Assembly: GCA_030770545.1 (NCBI GenBank)
Contig: CM061093.1
Location: 2,282,501 to 2,346,500 of the forward strand
DNA from: Macropodus opercularis
Taxonomy: Eukaryota; Chordata; Actinopteri; Anabantiformes; Osphronemidae
DNA length: 64,000 nucleotides
Direction of reading: 5' to 3'
The translations under genes and the position numbers were made by a program. Positions 25,462 through 39,500 of this stretch are shown piece after piece. Position 1 is the stretch's first letter, and each line of letters starts with the position of its first letter. The notes under the pieces were generated by a model that saw only the letters and a program-made list of their open reading frames with translations, did no database searches and was not told the origin of the DNA.

Positions 25462-27553
25462 TGTCACGATCGGCAGCCTGGCCGATCGGTCCCTTACTGG
25501 GTGAATCTCCACCCAGCGGAGTCACTCACCACACCCCTGTCATCACCACGCACCTGCCTGATTATCCTCACGTGCTCTGATTATTTTCACCTGGCTCATC
25601 ATCTCTTACTTAAGTTCTTCCCACAGCTCAGTCCCTTGTCAGACCATCAACGTTGCTACCCCGACATGCAAACCTCCGACGGACTTCCCCTTTTGCCACC
25701 GGTACCGTGAGGTTTCCTTTGAATCCTTGTTCTGATCGCCTGACGCTCACGACAGCGGTGGGTATTTTGACTGACTTTTACGCCAAGAACGCTGGGCTCT
25801 CGTCTTTGTGTCCTGAGGGATTTGCTACTCTGACTTGTCCACGAAACCTAAACTAACTCTTCTTAGTTAGCGACGAGCGCCTTTGGTGCGCCGTGTGTTT
25901 GAGACTCTGTCACGCACTGTACACAGCCGGTTCGGCTCGCTTTGTGTTTTGTTTTGTTCTTAGTTTTGTCGCCTGGATTCTGCTGCCCTCCTGGTCTCCT
26001 CTCCACTGTCACGGCTGGCAGAAGATCCGGAGGACTCCGGAGACCTGACAGCCACCAATCTTGACCTTGCCAGGTCATCCAGACCCTTTTTGATTTGCTG
26101 GATGCGATCCCTGAGATCCAGGACTCCCAGACCCGCATCTCCACACTGAACTGGGTTACAGATTTTTACTCAGCCTGCCCCTGGTTAAAGACCCATACAA
26201 GGTTCCCTGAGCTTCTGACCATACAGGTCAGACTCAGAAGGAGGGAGGCACCCCGTCCTCAGTCTGCTCCCTCGCCACGTCGCCAGTCTGCCCTCTCGTC
26301 ACGACGACAGCCTGCCCTCTCGCTCGTCCCATCCACACCAGAACGACCTGCCGCACCCTCACAGTCCCAGGCCACCTCTCCGGTCCTCTGTGCTGGCCAC
26401 GTGATTCTCGGCTCGTGCCGGACGCCGGAGATTGCCCCTCGTCTCTTCCCCTCTGAGGGCCGCCGTATCTGGCAGGAACTGAAGCATCAGGGGGACCCTC
26501 TCCACACTCCTCCGGTTCCCCCCATCCCGGGTCCCAAGTCTCAGCCTCATTCTCGACACCACCCAGAACCTGCTGTTCGTGCTGCTCCACGCCACCCAGA
26601 ACCTGCTGTTCGTGCTGCTTCACGCCACCCAGAACCTGCTGTTCGTGCTGCTTCACGCCACCCAGAACCTGCTGTTCGTGCTGCTTCACGCCACCCAGAA
26701 CCTGCTGTTCGTGCTGCTTCACGCCACCCAGAACCTGCTGTTCGTGCTGCTTCACGCCACCCAGAACCTGCTGTTCGTGCTGCTTCACGCCACCCAGAAC
26801 CTGCTGTTCATGCTGCTCTACGCCACCCAGAACCTGCTGTTCCACGCCATGCTAGGACCACGGACTCATACCACCCGAGCCTCCCTGCCGCTCCTCGCCT
26901 CTCCTCTCCTGAGCCTCTGCCCAATCAGGAGGAGCCGATGGCCCAGTCGGGTCCGCGGCGGACATTTCCCCAGTTCCTGGCCTATTGGGCCTCCCTTCGG
27001 GCCCGCGCCCGCGCAAATCTTGCCACCTCCTCAGGCCATGCAGACTTGGACCATGTCCGCAGCAGCAGCCACAGACGCCGGCCGCCTAGGTTCCCCTGCC
27101 GCCGCAACCACCGGTGACACTGGCCATGTTCTTGTCCTCGCCATGTTCCTCAAGGTGTCCTGGTATTGTGCGGCCTGGAGGGTCCACACAGGTTCCTTCC
27201 GGCTCCGGCGACCCCAGGAGGGGTCTGCCTTTTGGTTCCTGGCTCTGGCGACCCCAGGAGGGGTCTGCCTTCTGGTTCCTGGCTCTGGCGACCCCAGGAG
27301 GGGTCTGCCTTCTGGTTCCTGGCTCTGGCGACCCCAGGAGGGGTCTGCCTTCTGGTTCCTGGCTCTGGCGACCCCAGGAGGGGTCTGCCTTCTGGTTCCG
27401 GGCTCTGGCGACCCCAGGAGGGGTCCGCCTTCTGGGTCCGGGCTCTGGCGACCCCAGGAGGGGTCCGCCTTCTGGTTCCGGGCTCTGGCGACCCCAGGAG
27501 GGGTCCGCCTTCTGGTTCCTGGCTCTGGCGACCCCAGGAGGGCTCTGCCTTCT
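25462..27553 (+). mobile_element. LTR-derived module, copy 4
   Basis: Fourth truncated LTR. The 33-bp minisatellite (26559-26848, nine units) matches copy 3, but the 40-bp minisatellite (27207-27553) has the same arrangement as copy 1, including the rare unit with TGGGTCCGGG. Downstream satellite also matches that after copy 1 (offset 20,113 versus 20,080 upstream; the 33-bp difference is one minisatellite unit). It is therefore a mosaic of, or intermediate between, copies 1 and 3. Confidence 0.85.
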
Positions 27554-30500
27554 GGATTGGTGGTTCAGATACCTCTGACTTCTTGACCTGACTTCCTCGG
27601 CAGACAGAACAGTTGTCTACCAATTGTAGGATTGGTGGTTCAATTGAGTCCGTTCCTTAGGAGACAGGTCAGTTGTCAGCCATTCATTGAAACACTTGTT
27701 CAAATGATTGTTACTGTGTTGTTTGTGTTCCGGAAGGGACAAAGCATTCGCCCACCTATCGGAGGATAGGTGTTTTTAATAACGCTTTGTTGTTTTTGAG
27801 TTTGTCAAGTTACAGAGCAGTCGTCGGTGGTTCCATTGACGCCTACTACTTGACCTGAGTTACAGAGGGAGCAGAGCAGTTGTTCTCCAGTCATTGAGTT
27901 GGTGGGTGAAATGTCTCTGGCTCTATTCCTTGTGTTCCTCAGGTTATAGAGCAGTGGTCCACCAGTCGTAGGATTGGTGGTTCAGATACCTCTGACTTCT
28001 TGACCTGACTTCCTCGGCAGACAGAACAGTTGTCCAGCAATCGTAGGTTTGGTGGGTCAACTGACTCGGTTCCGTAGGAGACAGGTCAGTCATAAAGCAA
28101 TCATTGGATCGGTGTTTCAATGGAATTTGACTGTGCTATTTGTGTTCCACAAGTTACACGGCATTTGTCCACCAATCTTAGGTTTCGTGATTTCATTGAC
28201 TATGTCTCTGTGAGTTGAGTTCCTCAGGAGACAAAACAGTGTTTCACCAATCGTAGGTTTCGTGATTTCATTGACTATGTCTCTGTGAGTTGAGTTCCTC
28301 AGGACACAAAACAGTGTTTCACCAATCGTAGGTTTCGTGATTTCATTGACTATGTCTCTGTGAGTTGAGTTCCTCAGGAGACAAAACAATGTTTCACCAA
28401 TCATAGGTTTGGTGTTTCAGATGCCTCTGACCTCTAGACCTGACTTCCTCAGGAGACAGAACAGTTGTCTACCAATCGTAGGATTGGTGGTTCAATTGAG
28501 TCTGTTCCTTAGGAGACAGGTCAGTTGTCAGCCATTCATTGAAACACTTGTTCAAATGATTGTTACTGTGTTGTTTGTGTTCCGGAAGGGACAAAGCATT
28601 CGCCCACCTATCGGAGGATAGGTGTTTTTAATAACGCTTTGTTGTTTTTGAGTTTGTCAAGGTACAGAGCAGTCGTCGGTGGTTCCATTGACGCCTACTA
28701 CTTGACCTGAGTTACAGAGGGAGCAGAGCAGTTGTTCTCCAGTCATTGAGTTGGTGGGTGAAATGTCTCTGGCTCTTTTCCTTGTGTTCCTCAGGTTATA
28801 GAGCAGTGGTCCACCAGTCGTAGGATTGGTGGTTCAGATACCTCTGACTTCTTGCCTGACTTCCTCGGCAGACAGAACAGTTGTCCAGCAATCGTAGGTT
28901 TGGTGGGTCAACTGACTCGGTTCCGTAGGAGACAGGTCAGTCACAAAGCAATCATTGGATCGGTGTTTCAATGGAATTTGACTGTGCTATTTGTGTTCCA
29001 CAAGTGACACGGCATTTGTCCACCAATCGTAGGTTTCGTGATTTCATTGACTATGTCTCTGTGAGTTGAGTTCCTCAGGAGACAAAACAATGTTTCACCA
29101 ATCATAGGTTTGGTGTTTCAGATGCCTCTGACCTCTAGACCTGACTTCCTCAGGAGACAGAACAGTTGTCTACCAATTGTAGGATTGGTGGTTCAATTGA
29201 GTCCGTTCCTTAGGAGACAGGTCAGTTGTCAGCCATTCATTGAAACACTTGTTCAAATGATTGTTACTGTGTTGTTTGTGTTCCGGAAGGGACAAAGCAT
29301 TCGCCCACCTATCGGAGGATAGGTGTTTTTAATAACGCTTTGTTGTTTTTGAGTTTGTCAAGGTACAGAGCAGTCGTCGGTGGTTCCATTGACGCCTACT
29401 ACTTGACCTGAGTTACAGAGGGAGCAGAGCAGTTGTTCTCCAGTCATTGAGTTGGTGGGTGAAATGTCTCTGGCTCTATTCCTTGTATTCCTCAGGTTAT
29501 AGAGCAGTGGTCCACCAGTCGTAGGATTGGTGGTTCAGATACCTCTGACTTCTTGACCTGACTTCCTCGGCAGACAGAACAGTTGTCCAGCAATCGTAGG
29601 TTTGGTGGGTCAACTGACTCGGTTCCGTAGGAGACAGGTCAGTCATAAAGCAATCATTGGATCGGTGTTTCAATGTAATTTGACTGTGCTATTTGTGTTC
29701 CACAAGTGACACGGCATTTGTCCACCAATCGTAGGTTTCGTGATTTCATTGACTATGTCTCTGTGAGTTGAGTTCCTCAGGAGACAAAACAGTGTTTCAC
29801 CAATCGTAGGTTTCGTGATTTCATTGACTATGTCTCTGTGAGTTGAGTTCCTCAGGAGACAAAACAGTGTTTCATCAATCGTAGGTTTCGTGATTTCATT
29901 GACTATGTCTCTGTGAGTTGAGTTCCTCAGGAGACAAAACAATGTTTCACCAATCATAGGTTTGGTGTTTCAGATGCCTCTGACCTCTAGACCTGACTTC
30001 CTCAGGAGACAGAACAGTTGTCTACCAATCGTAGGATTGGTGGTTCAATTGAGTCCGTTCCTTAGGAGACAGGTCAGTTGTCAGCCATTCATTGAAACAC
30101 TTGTTCAAATGATTGTTACTATGTTGTTTGTGTTCCGGAAGGGACAAAGCATTCGCCCACCTATCGGAGGATAGGTGTTTTTAATAACGCTTTGTTGTTT
30201 TTGAGTTTGTCAAGGTACAGAGCAGTCGTCGGTGGTTCCATTGACGCCTACTACTTGACCTGAGTTACAGAGGGAGCAGAGCAGTTGTTCTCCAGTCATT
30301 GAGTTGGTGGGTGAAATGTCTCTGGCTCTTTTCCTTGTGTTCCTCAGGTTATAGAGCAGTGGTCCACCAGTCGTAGGATTGGTGGTTCAGATACCTCTGA
30401 CTTCTTGACCTGACTTCCTCGGCAGACAGAACAGTTGTCCAGCAATCGTAGGTTTGGTGGGTCAACTGACTCGGTTCCGTAGGAGACAGGTCAGTCATAA

Positions 30501-33500
30501 AGTAATCATTGGATCGGTGTTTCAATGGAATTTGACTGTGCTATTTGTGTTCCACAAGTGACACGGCATTTGTCCACCAATCGTAGGTTTCGTGATTTCA
30601 TTGACTATGTCTCTGTGAGTTGAGTTCCTCAGGAGACAAAACAATGTTTCACCAATCATAGGTTTGGTGTTTCAGATGCCTCTGACCTCTAGACCTGACT
30701 TCCTCAGGAGACAGAACAGTTGTCTACCAATCGTAGGATTGGTGGTTCAATTGAGTCCGTTCCTTAGGAGACAGGTCAGTTGTCAGCCATTCATTGAAAC
30801 ACTTGTTCAAATGATTGTTACTGTGTTGTTTGTGTTCCGGAAGGGACAAAGCATTCGCCCACCTATCGGAGGATAGGTGTTTTTAATAACGCTTTGTTGT
30901 TTTTGAGTTTGTCAAGGTACAGAGCAGTCGTCGGTGGTTCCATTGACGCCTACTACTTGACCTGAGTTACAGAGGGAGCAGAGCAGTTGTTCTCCAGTCA
31001 TTGAGTTGGTGGGTGAAATGTCTCTGGCTCTTTTCCTTGTGTTCCTCAGGTTATAGAGCAGTGGTCCACCAGTCGTAGGATTGGTGGTTCAGATCCCTCT
31101 GACTTCTTGACCTGACTTCCTCGGCAGACAGAACAGTTGTCCAGCAATCGTAGGTTTGGTGGGTGAACTGACTCGGTTCCGTAGGAGACAGGTCAGTCAT
31201 AAAGTAATCATTGGATCGGTGTTTCAATGGAATTTGACTGTGCTATTTGTGTTCCACAAGTGACACGGCATTTGTCCACCAATCGTAGGTTTCGTGATTT
31301 CATTGACTATGTCTCTGTGAGTTGAGTTCCTCAGGAGACAAAACAATGTTTCACCAATCATAGGTTTGGTGTTTCAGATGCCTCTGACCTCTAGACCTGA
31401 CTTCCTCAGGAGACAGAACAGTTGTCTACCAATCGTAGGATTGGTGGTTCAATTGAGTCCGTTCCTTAGGAGACAGGTCAGTTGTCAGCCATTCATTGAA
31501 ACACTTGTTCAAATGATTGTTACTGTGTTGTTTGTGTTCCGGAGAGGACAAAGCATTCGCCCACCTATCGGAGGATAGGTGTTTTTAATAACGCTTTGTT
31601 GTTTTTGAGTTTGTCAAGGTACAGAGCAGTCGTCGGTGGTTCCATTGACGCCTACTACTTGACCTGAGTTACAGAGGGAGCAGAGCAGTTGTTCTCCAGT
31701 CATTGAGTTGGTGGGTGAAATGTCTCTGGCTCTTTTCCTTGTGTTCCTCAGGTTATAGAGCAGTGGTCCACCAGTCGTAGGATTGGTGGTTCAGATCCCT
31801 CTGACTTCTTGACCTGACTTCCTCGGCAGACAGAACAGTTGTCCAGCAATCGTAGGTTTGGTGGGTGAACTGACTCGGTTCCGTAGGAGACAGGTCAGTC
31901 ATAAAGTAATCATTGGATCGGTGTTTCAATGGAATTTGACTGTGCTATTTGTGTTCCACAAGTGACACGGCATTTGTCCACCAATCGTAGGTTTCGTGAT
32001 TTCATTGACTATGTCTCTGTGAGTTGAGTTCCTCAGGAGACAAAACAGTGTTTCAGCAATCGTAGGTTTCGTGATTTCATTGACTATGTCTCTGTGAGTT
32101 GAGTTCCTCAGGAGACAAAACAGTGTTTCACCAATCATAGGTTTGGTGTTTCAGATGCCTCTGACCTCTAGACCTGACTTCCTCAGGAGACAGAACAGTT
32201 GTCTACCAATCGTAGGATTGGTGGTTCAATTGAGTCAGTACCTTAGGAGACAGGTCAGTTGTCAGCCATTCATTGAAACACTTGTTCAAATGATTGTTAC
32301 TGTGTTGTTTGTGTTCCGGAAGGGACAAAGCATTCGCCCACCTATCGGAGGATAGGTGTTTTTAATAACGCTTTGTTGTTTTTGAGTTTGTCAAGGTACA
32401 GAGCAGTCGTCGGTGGTTCCATTGACGCCTACTACTTGACCTGAGTTACAGAGGGAGCAGAGCAGTTGTTCTCCAGTCATTGAGTTGGTGGGTGAAATGT
32501 CTCTGGCTCTTTTCCTTGTGTTCCTCAGGTTATAGAGCAGTGGTCCACCAGTCGTAGGATTGGTTGTTCAGATACCTCTGACTTCCTCGGCAGACAGAAC
32601 AGTTGTCCAGCAATCGTAGGTTTGGTGGGTCAACTGACTCGGTTCCGTAGGAGACAGGTCAGTCACAAAGCAATCATTGGATCGGTGTTTCAATGGAATT
32701 TGACTGTGCTATTTGTGTTCCACAAGTGACACGGCATTTGTCCACCAATCGTAGGTTTCGTGATTTCATTGACTATGTCTCTGTGAGTTGAGTTCCTCAG
32801 GAGACAAAACAGTGTTTCACCAATCGTAGGTTTCGTGATTTCATTGACTATGTCTCTGTGAGTTGAGTTCCTCAGGAGACAAAACAGTGTTTTACCAATC
32901 ATAGGTTTGGTGTTTCAGATGCCTCTGACCTCTAGACCTGACTTCCTCAGGAGACAGAACAGTTGTCTACCAATCGTAGGATTGGTGGTTCAATTGAGTC
33001 CGTCCTTTAGGAGACAGGTCAGTTGTCAGCCATTCATTGAAACACTTGTTCAAATGATTGTTACTGTGTTGTTTGTGTTCCGGAAGGGACAAAGCATTCG
33101 CCCACCTATCGGAGGATAGGTGTTTTTAATAACGCTTTGTTGTTTTTGATTTTGTCAAGGTACAGAGCAGTCGTCGGTGGTTCCATTGACGCCTACTACT
33201 TGACCTGAGTTACAGAGGGAGCAGAGCAGTTGTTCTCCAGTCATTGAGTTGGTGGGTGAAATGTCTCTGGCTCTTTTCCTTGTGTTCCTCAGGTTATAGA
33301 GCAGTGGTCCACCAGTCGTAGGATTGGTGGTTCAGATACCTCTGACTTCTTGACCTGACTTCCTCGGCAGACAGAACAGTTGTCCAGCAATCGTAGGTTT
33401 GGTGGGTCAACTGACTCGGTTCCGTAGGAGACAGGTCAGTCATAAAGCAATCATTGGATCGGTGTTTCAATGGAATTTGACTGTGCTATTTGTGTTCCAC

Positions 33501-36500
33501 AAGTGACACGGCATTTGTCCACCAATCGTAGGTTTCGTGATTTCATTGACTATGTCTCTGTGAGTTGAGTTCCTCAGGAGACAAAACAGTGTTTCACCAA
33601 TCGTAGGTTTCGTGATTTCATTGACTATGTCTCTGTGAGTTGAGTTCCTCAGGAGACAAAACAATGTTTCACCAATCATAGGTTTGGTGTTTCAGATGCC
33701 TCTGACCTCTAGACCTGACTTCCTCAGGAGACAGAACAGTTGTCTACCAATCGTAGGATTGGTGGTTCAATTGAGTCCGTTCCTTAGGAGACAGGTCAGT
33801 TGTCAGCCATTCATTGAAACACTTGTTCAAATGATTGTTACTGTGTTGTTTGTGTTCCGGAAGGGACAAAGCATTCGCCCACCTATCGGAGGATAGGTGT
33901 TTTTAATAACGCTTTGTTGTTTTTGAGTTTGTCAAGTTACAGAGCAGTCGTCGGTGGTTCCATTGACGCCTACTACTTGACCTGAGTTACAGAGGGAGCA
34001 GAGCAGTTGTTCTCCAGTCATTGAGTTGGTGGGTGAAATGTCTCTGGCTCTATTCCTTGTGTTCCTCAGGTTATAGAGCAGTGGTCCACCAGTCGTAGGA
34101 TTGGTGGTTCAGATACCTCTGACTTCTTGACCTGACTTCCTCGGCAGACAGAACAGTTGTCCAGCAATCGTAGGTTTGGTGGGTCAACTGACTCGGTTCC
34201 GTAGGAGACAGGTCAGTCATAAAGCAATCATTGGATCGGTGTTTCAATGGAATTTGACTGTGCTATTTGTGTTCCACAAGTTACACGGCATTTGTCCACC
34301 AATCTTAGGTTTCGTGATTTCATTGACTATGTCTCTGTGAGTTGAGTTCCTCAGGAGACAAAACAGTGTTTCACCAATCGTAGGTTTCGTGATTTCATTG
34401 ACTATGTCTCTGTGAGTTGAGTTCCTCAGGACACAAAACAGTGTTTCACCAATCGTAGGTTTCGTGATTTCATTGACTATGTCTCTGTGAGTTGAGTTCC
34501 TCAGGAGACAAAACAATGTTTCACCAATCATAGGTTTGGTGTTTCAGATGCCTCTGACCTCTAGACCTGACTTCCTCAGGAGACAGAACAGTTGTCTACC
34601 AATCGTAGGATTGGTGGTTCAATTGAGTCTGTTCCTTAGGAGACAGGTCAGTTGTCAGCCATTCATTGAAACACTTGTTCAAATGATTGTTACTGTGTTG
34701 TTTGTGTTCCGGAAGGGACAAAGCATTCGCCCACCTATCGGAGGATAGGTGTTTTTAATAACGCTTTGTTGTTTTTGAGTTTGTCAAGGTACAGAGCAGT
34801 CGTCGGTGGTTCCATTGACGCCTACTACTTGACCTGAGTTACAGAGGGAGCAGAGCAGTTGTTCTCCAGTCATTGAGTTGGTGGGTGAAATGTCTCTGGC
34901 TCTTTTCCTTGTGTTCCTCAGGTTATAGAGCAGTGGTCCACCAGTCGTAGGATTGGTGGTTCAGATACCTCTGACTTCTTGCCTGACTTCCTCGGCAGAC
35001 AGAACAGTTGTCCAGCAATCGTAGGTTTGGTGGGTCAACTGACTCGGTTCCGTAGGAGACAGGTCAGTCACAAAGCAATCATTGGATCGGTGTTTCAATG
35101 GAATTTGACTGTGCTATTTGTGTTCCACAAGTGACACGGCATTTGTCCACCAATCGTAGGTTTCGTGATTTCATTGACTATGTCTCTGTGAGTTGAGTTC
35201 CTCAGGAGACAAAACAATGTTTCACCAATCATAGGTTTGGTGTTTCAGATGCCTCTGACCTCTAGACCTGACTTCCTCAGGAGACAGAACAGTTGTCTAC
35301 CAATTGTAGGATTGGTGGTTCAATTGAGTCCGTTCCTTAGGAGACAGGTCAGTTGTCAGCCATTCATTGAAACACTTGTTCAAATGATTGTTACTGTGTT
35401 GTTTGTGTTCCGGAAGGGACAAAGCATTCGCCCACCTATCGGAGGATAGGTGTTTTTAATAACGCTTTGTTGTTTTTGAGTTTGTCAAGGTACAGAGCAG
35501 TCGTCGGTGGTTCCATTGACGCCTACTACTTGACCTGAGTTACAGAGGGAGCAGAGCAGTTGTTCTCCAGTCATTGAGTTGGTGGGTGAAATGTCTCTGG
35601 CTCTATTCCTTGTATTCCTCAGGTTATAGAGCAGTGGTCCACCAGTCGTAGGATTGGTGGTTCAGATACCTCTGACTTCTTGACCTGACTTCCTCGGCAG
35701 ACAGAACAGTTGTCCAGCAATCGTAGGTTTGGTGGGTCAACTGACTCGGTTCCGTAGGAGACAGGTCAGTCATAAAGCAATCATTGGATCGGTGTTTCAA
35801 TGGAATTTGACTGTGCTATTTGTGTTCCACAAGTGACACGGCATTTGTCCACCAATCGTAGGTTTCGTGATTTCATTGACTATGTCTCTGTGAGTTGAGT
35901 TCCTCAGGAGACAAAACAGTGTTTCACCAATCGTAGGTTTCGTGATTTCATTGACTATGTCTCTGTGAGTTGAGTTCCTCAGGAGACAAAACAGTGTTTC
36001 ATCAATCGTAGGTTTCGTGATTTCATTGACTATGTCTCTGTGAGTTGAGTTCCTCAGGAGACAAAACAATGTTTCACCAATCATAGGTTTGGTGTTTCAG
36101 ATGCCTCTGACCTCTAGACCTGACTTCCTCAGGAGACAGAACAGTTGTCTACCAATCGTAGGATTGGTGGTTCAATTGAGTCCGTTCCTTAGGAGACAGG
36201 TCAGTTGTCAGCCATTCATTGAAACACTTGTTCAAATGATTGTTACTATGTTGTTTGTGTTCCGGAAGGGACAAAGCATTCGCCCACCTATCGGAGGATA
36301 GGTGTTTTTAATAACGCTTTGTTGTTTTTGAGTTTGTCAAGGTACAGAGCAGTCGTCGGTGGTTCCATTGACGCCTACTACTTGACCTGAGTTACAGAGG
36401 GAGCAGAGCAGTTGTTCTCCAGTCATTGAGTTGGTGGGTGAAATGTCTCTGGCTCTTTTCCTTGTGTTCCTCAGGTTATAGAGCAGTGGTCCACCAGTCG

Positions 36501-39500
36501 TAGGATTGGTGGTTCAGATACCTCTGACTTCTTGACCTGACTTCCTCGGCAGACAGAACAGTTGTCCAGCAATCGTAGGTTTGGTGGGTCAACTGACTCG
36601 GTTCCGTAGGAGACAGGTCAGTCATAAAGCAATCATTGGATCGGTGTTTCAATGGAATTTGACTGTGCTATTTGTGTTCCACAAGTGACACGGCATTTGT
36701 CCACCAATCGTAGGTTTCGTGATTTCATTGACTATGTCTCTGTGAGTTGAGTTCCTCAGGAGACAAAACAATGTTTCACCAATCATAGGTTTGGTGTTTC
36801 AGATGCCTCTGACCTCTAGACCTGACTTCCTCAGGAGACAGAACAGTTGTCTACCAATCGTAGGATTGGTGGTTCAATTGAGTCCGTTCCTTAGGAGACA
36901 GGTCAGTTGTCAGCCATTCATTGAAACACTTGTTCAAATGATTGTTACTGTGTTGTTTGTGTTCCGGAAGGGACAAAGCATTCGCCCACCTATCGGAGGA
37001 TAGGTGTTTTTAATAACGCTTTGTTGTTTTTGAGTTTGTCAAGGTACAGAGCAGTCGTCGGTGGTTCCATTGACGCCTACTACTTGACCTGAGTTACAGA
37101 GGGAGCAGAGCAGTTGTTCTCCAGTCATTGAGTTGGTGGGTGAAATGTCTCTGGCTCTTTTCCTTGTGTTCCTCAGGTTATAGAGCAGTGGTCCACCAGT
37201 CGTAGGATTGGTGGTTCAGATCCCTCTGACTTCTTGACCTGACTTCCTCGGCAGACAGAACAGTTGTCCAGCAATTGTAGGTTTGGTGGGTGAACTGACT
37301 CGGTTCCGTAGGAGACAGGTCAGTCATAAAGCAATCATTGGATCGGTGTTTCAATGGAATTTGACTGTGCTATTTGTGTTCCACAAGTGACACTGCATTT
37401 GTCCACCAATCGTAGGTTTCGTGATTTCATTGACTATGTCTCTGTGAGTTGAGTTCCTCAGGAGACAAAACAGTGTTTCAGCAATCGTAGGTTTCGTGAT
37501 TTCATTGACTATGTCTCTGTGAGTTGAGTTCCTCAGGAGACAAAACAGTGTTTCACCAATCATAGGTTTGGTGTTTCAGATGCCTCTGACCTCTAGACCT
37601 GACTTCCTCAGGAGACAGAACAGTTGTCTACCAATCGTAGGATTGGTGGTTCAATTGAGTCAGTACCTTAGGAGACAGGTCAGTTGTCAGCCATTCATTG
37701 AAACACTTGTTCAAATGATTGTTACTGTGTTGTTTGTGTTCCGGAAGGGACAAAGCATTCGCCCACCTATCGGAGGATAGGTGTTTTTAATAACGCTTTG
37801 TTGTTTTTGAGTTTGTCAAGGTACAGAGCAGTCGTCGGTGGTTCCATTGACGCCTACTACTTGACCTGAGTTACAGAGGGAGCAGAGCAGTTGTTCTCCA
37901 GTCATTGAGTTGGTGGGTGAAATGTCTCTGGCTCTTTTCCTTGTGTTCCTCAGGTTATAGAGCAGTGGTCCACCAGTCGTAGGATTGGTTGTTCAGATAC
38001 CTCTGACTTCCTCGGCAGACAGAACAGTTGTCCAGCAATCGTAGGTTTGGTGGGTCAACTGACTCGGTTCCGTAGGAGACAGGTCAGTCACAAAGCAATC
38101 ATTGGATCGGTGTTTCAATGGAATTTGACTGTGCTATTTGTGTTCCACAAGTGACACGGCATTTGTCCACCAATCGTAGGTTTCGTGATTTCATTGACTA
38201 TGTCTCTGTGAGTTGAGTTCCTCAGGAGACAAAACAGTGTTTCACCAATCGTAGGTTTCGTGATTTCATTGACTATGTCTCTGTGAGTTGAGTTCCTCAG
38301 GAGACAAAACAGTGTTTCACCAATCATAGGTTTGGTGTTTCAGATGCCTCTGACCTCTAGACCTGACTTCCTCAGGAGACAGAACAGTTGTCTACCAATC
38401 GTAGGATTGGTGGTTCAATTGAGTCCGTCCATTAGGAGACAGGTCAGTTGTCAGCCATTCATTGAAACACTTGTTCAAATGATTGTTACTGTGTTGTTTG
38501 TGTTCCGGAAGGGACAAAGCATTCGCCCACCTATCGGAGGATAGGTGTTTTTAATAACGCTTTGTTGTTTTTGATTTTGTCAAGGTACAGAGCAGTCGTC
38601 GGTGGTTCCATTGACGCCTAGTACTTGAACTGAGTTACATAGGGAGCAGAGCAGTTGTTCTCCAGTCATTGAGTTGGTGGGTGAAATGTCTCTGGCTCTT
38701 TTCCTTGTGTTCCTCAGGTTATAGAGCAGTGGTCCACCAGTCGTAGGATTGGTGGTTCAGATACCTCTGACTTCTTGACCTGACTTCCTCGGCAGACAGA
38801 ACAGTTGTCCAGCAATCGTAGGTTTGGTGGGTCAACTGACTCGGTTCCGTAGGAGACAGGTCAGTCATAAAGCAATCATTGGATCGGTGTTTCAATGGAA
38901 TTTGACTGTGCTATTTGTGTTCCACAAGTGACACGGCATTTGTCCACCAATCGTAGGTTTCGTGATTTCATTGACTATGTCTCTGTGAGTTGAGTTCCTC
39001 AGGAGACAAAACAGTGTTTCACCAATCGTAGGTTTCGTGATTTCATTGACTATGTCTCTGTGAGTTGAGTTCCTCAGGAGACAAAACAGTGTTTCACCAA
39101 TCATAGGTTTAGTGGTTCAGATGCCTCTGACCTCTAGACCTGACTTCCTCAGGAGACAGAACAGTTGTCTACCAATCGTAGGATTGGTGGTTCAATTGAG
39201 TCCGTTCCTTAGGAGACAGGTCAGTTGTCAGCCATTCATTGAAACACTTGTTCAAATGATTGTTACTGTGTTGTTTGTGTTCCGGAAGGGACAAAGCATT
39301 CGCCCACCTATCGGAGGATAGGTGTTTTTAATAACGCTTTGTTGTTTTTGAGTTTGTCAAGGTACAGAGCAGTCGTCGGTGGTTCCATTGACGCCTACTA
39401 CTTGACCTGAGTTACAGAGGGAGCAGAGCAGTTGTTCTCCAGTCATTGAGTTGGTGGGTGAAATGTCTCTGGCTCTATTCCTTGTGTTCCTCAGGTTATA

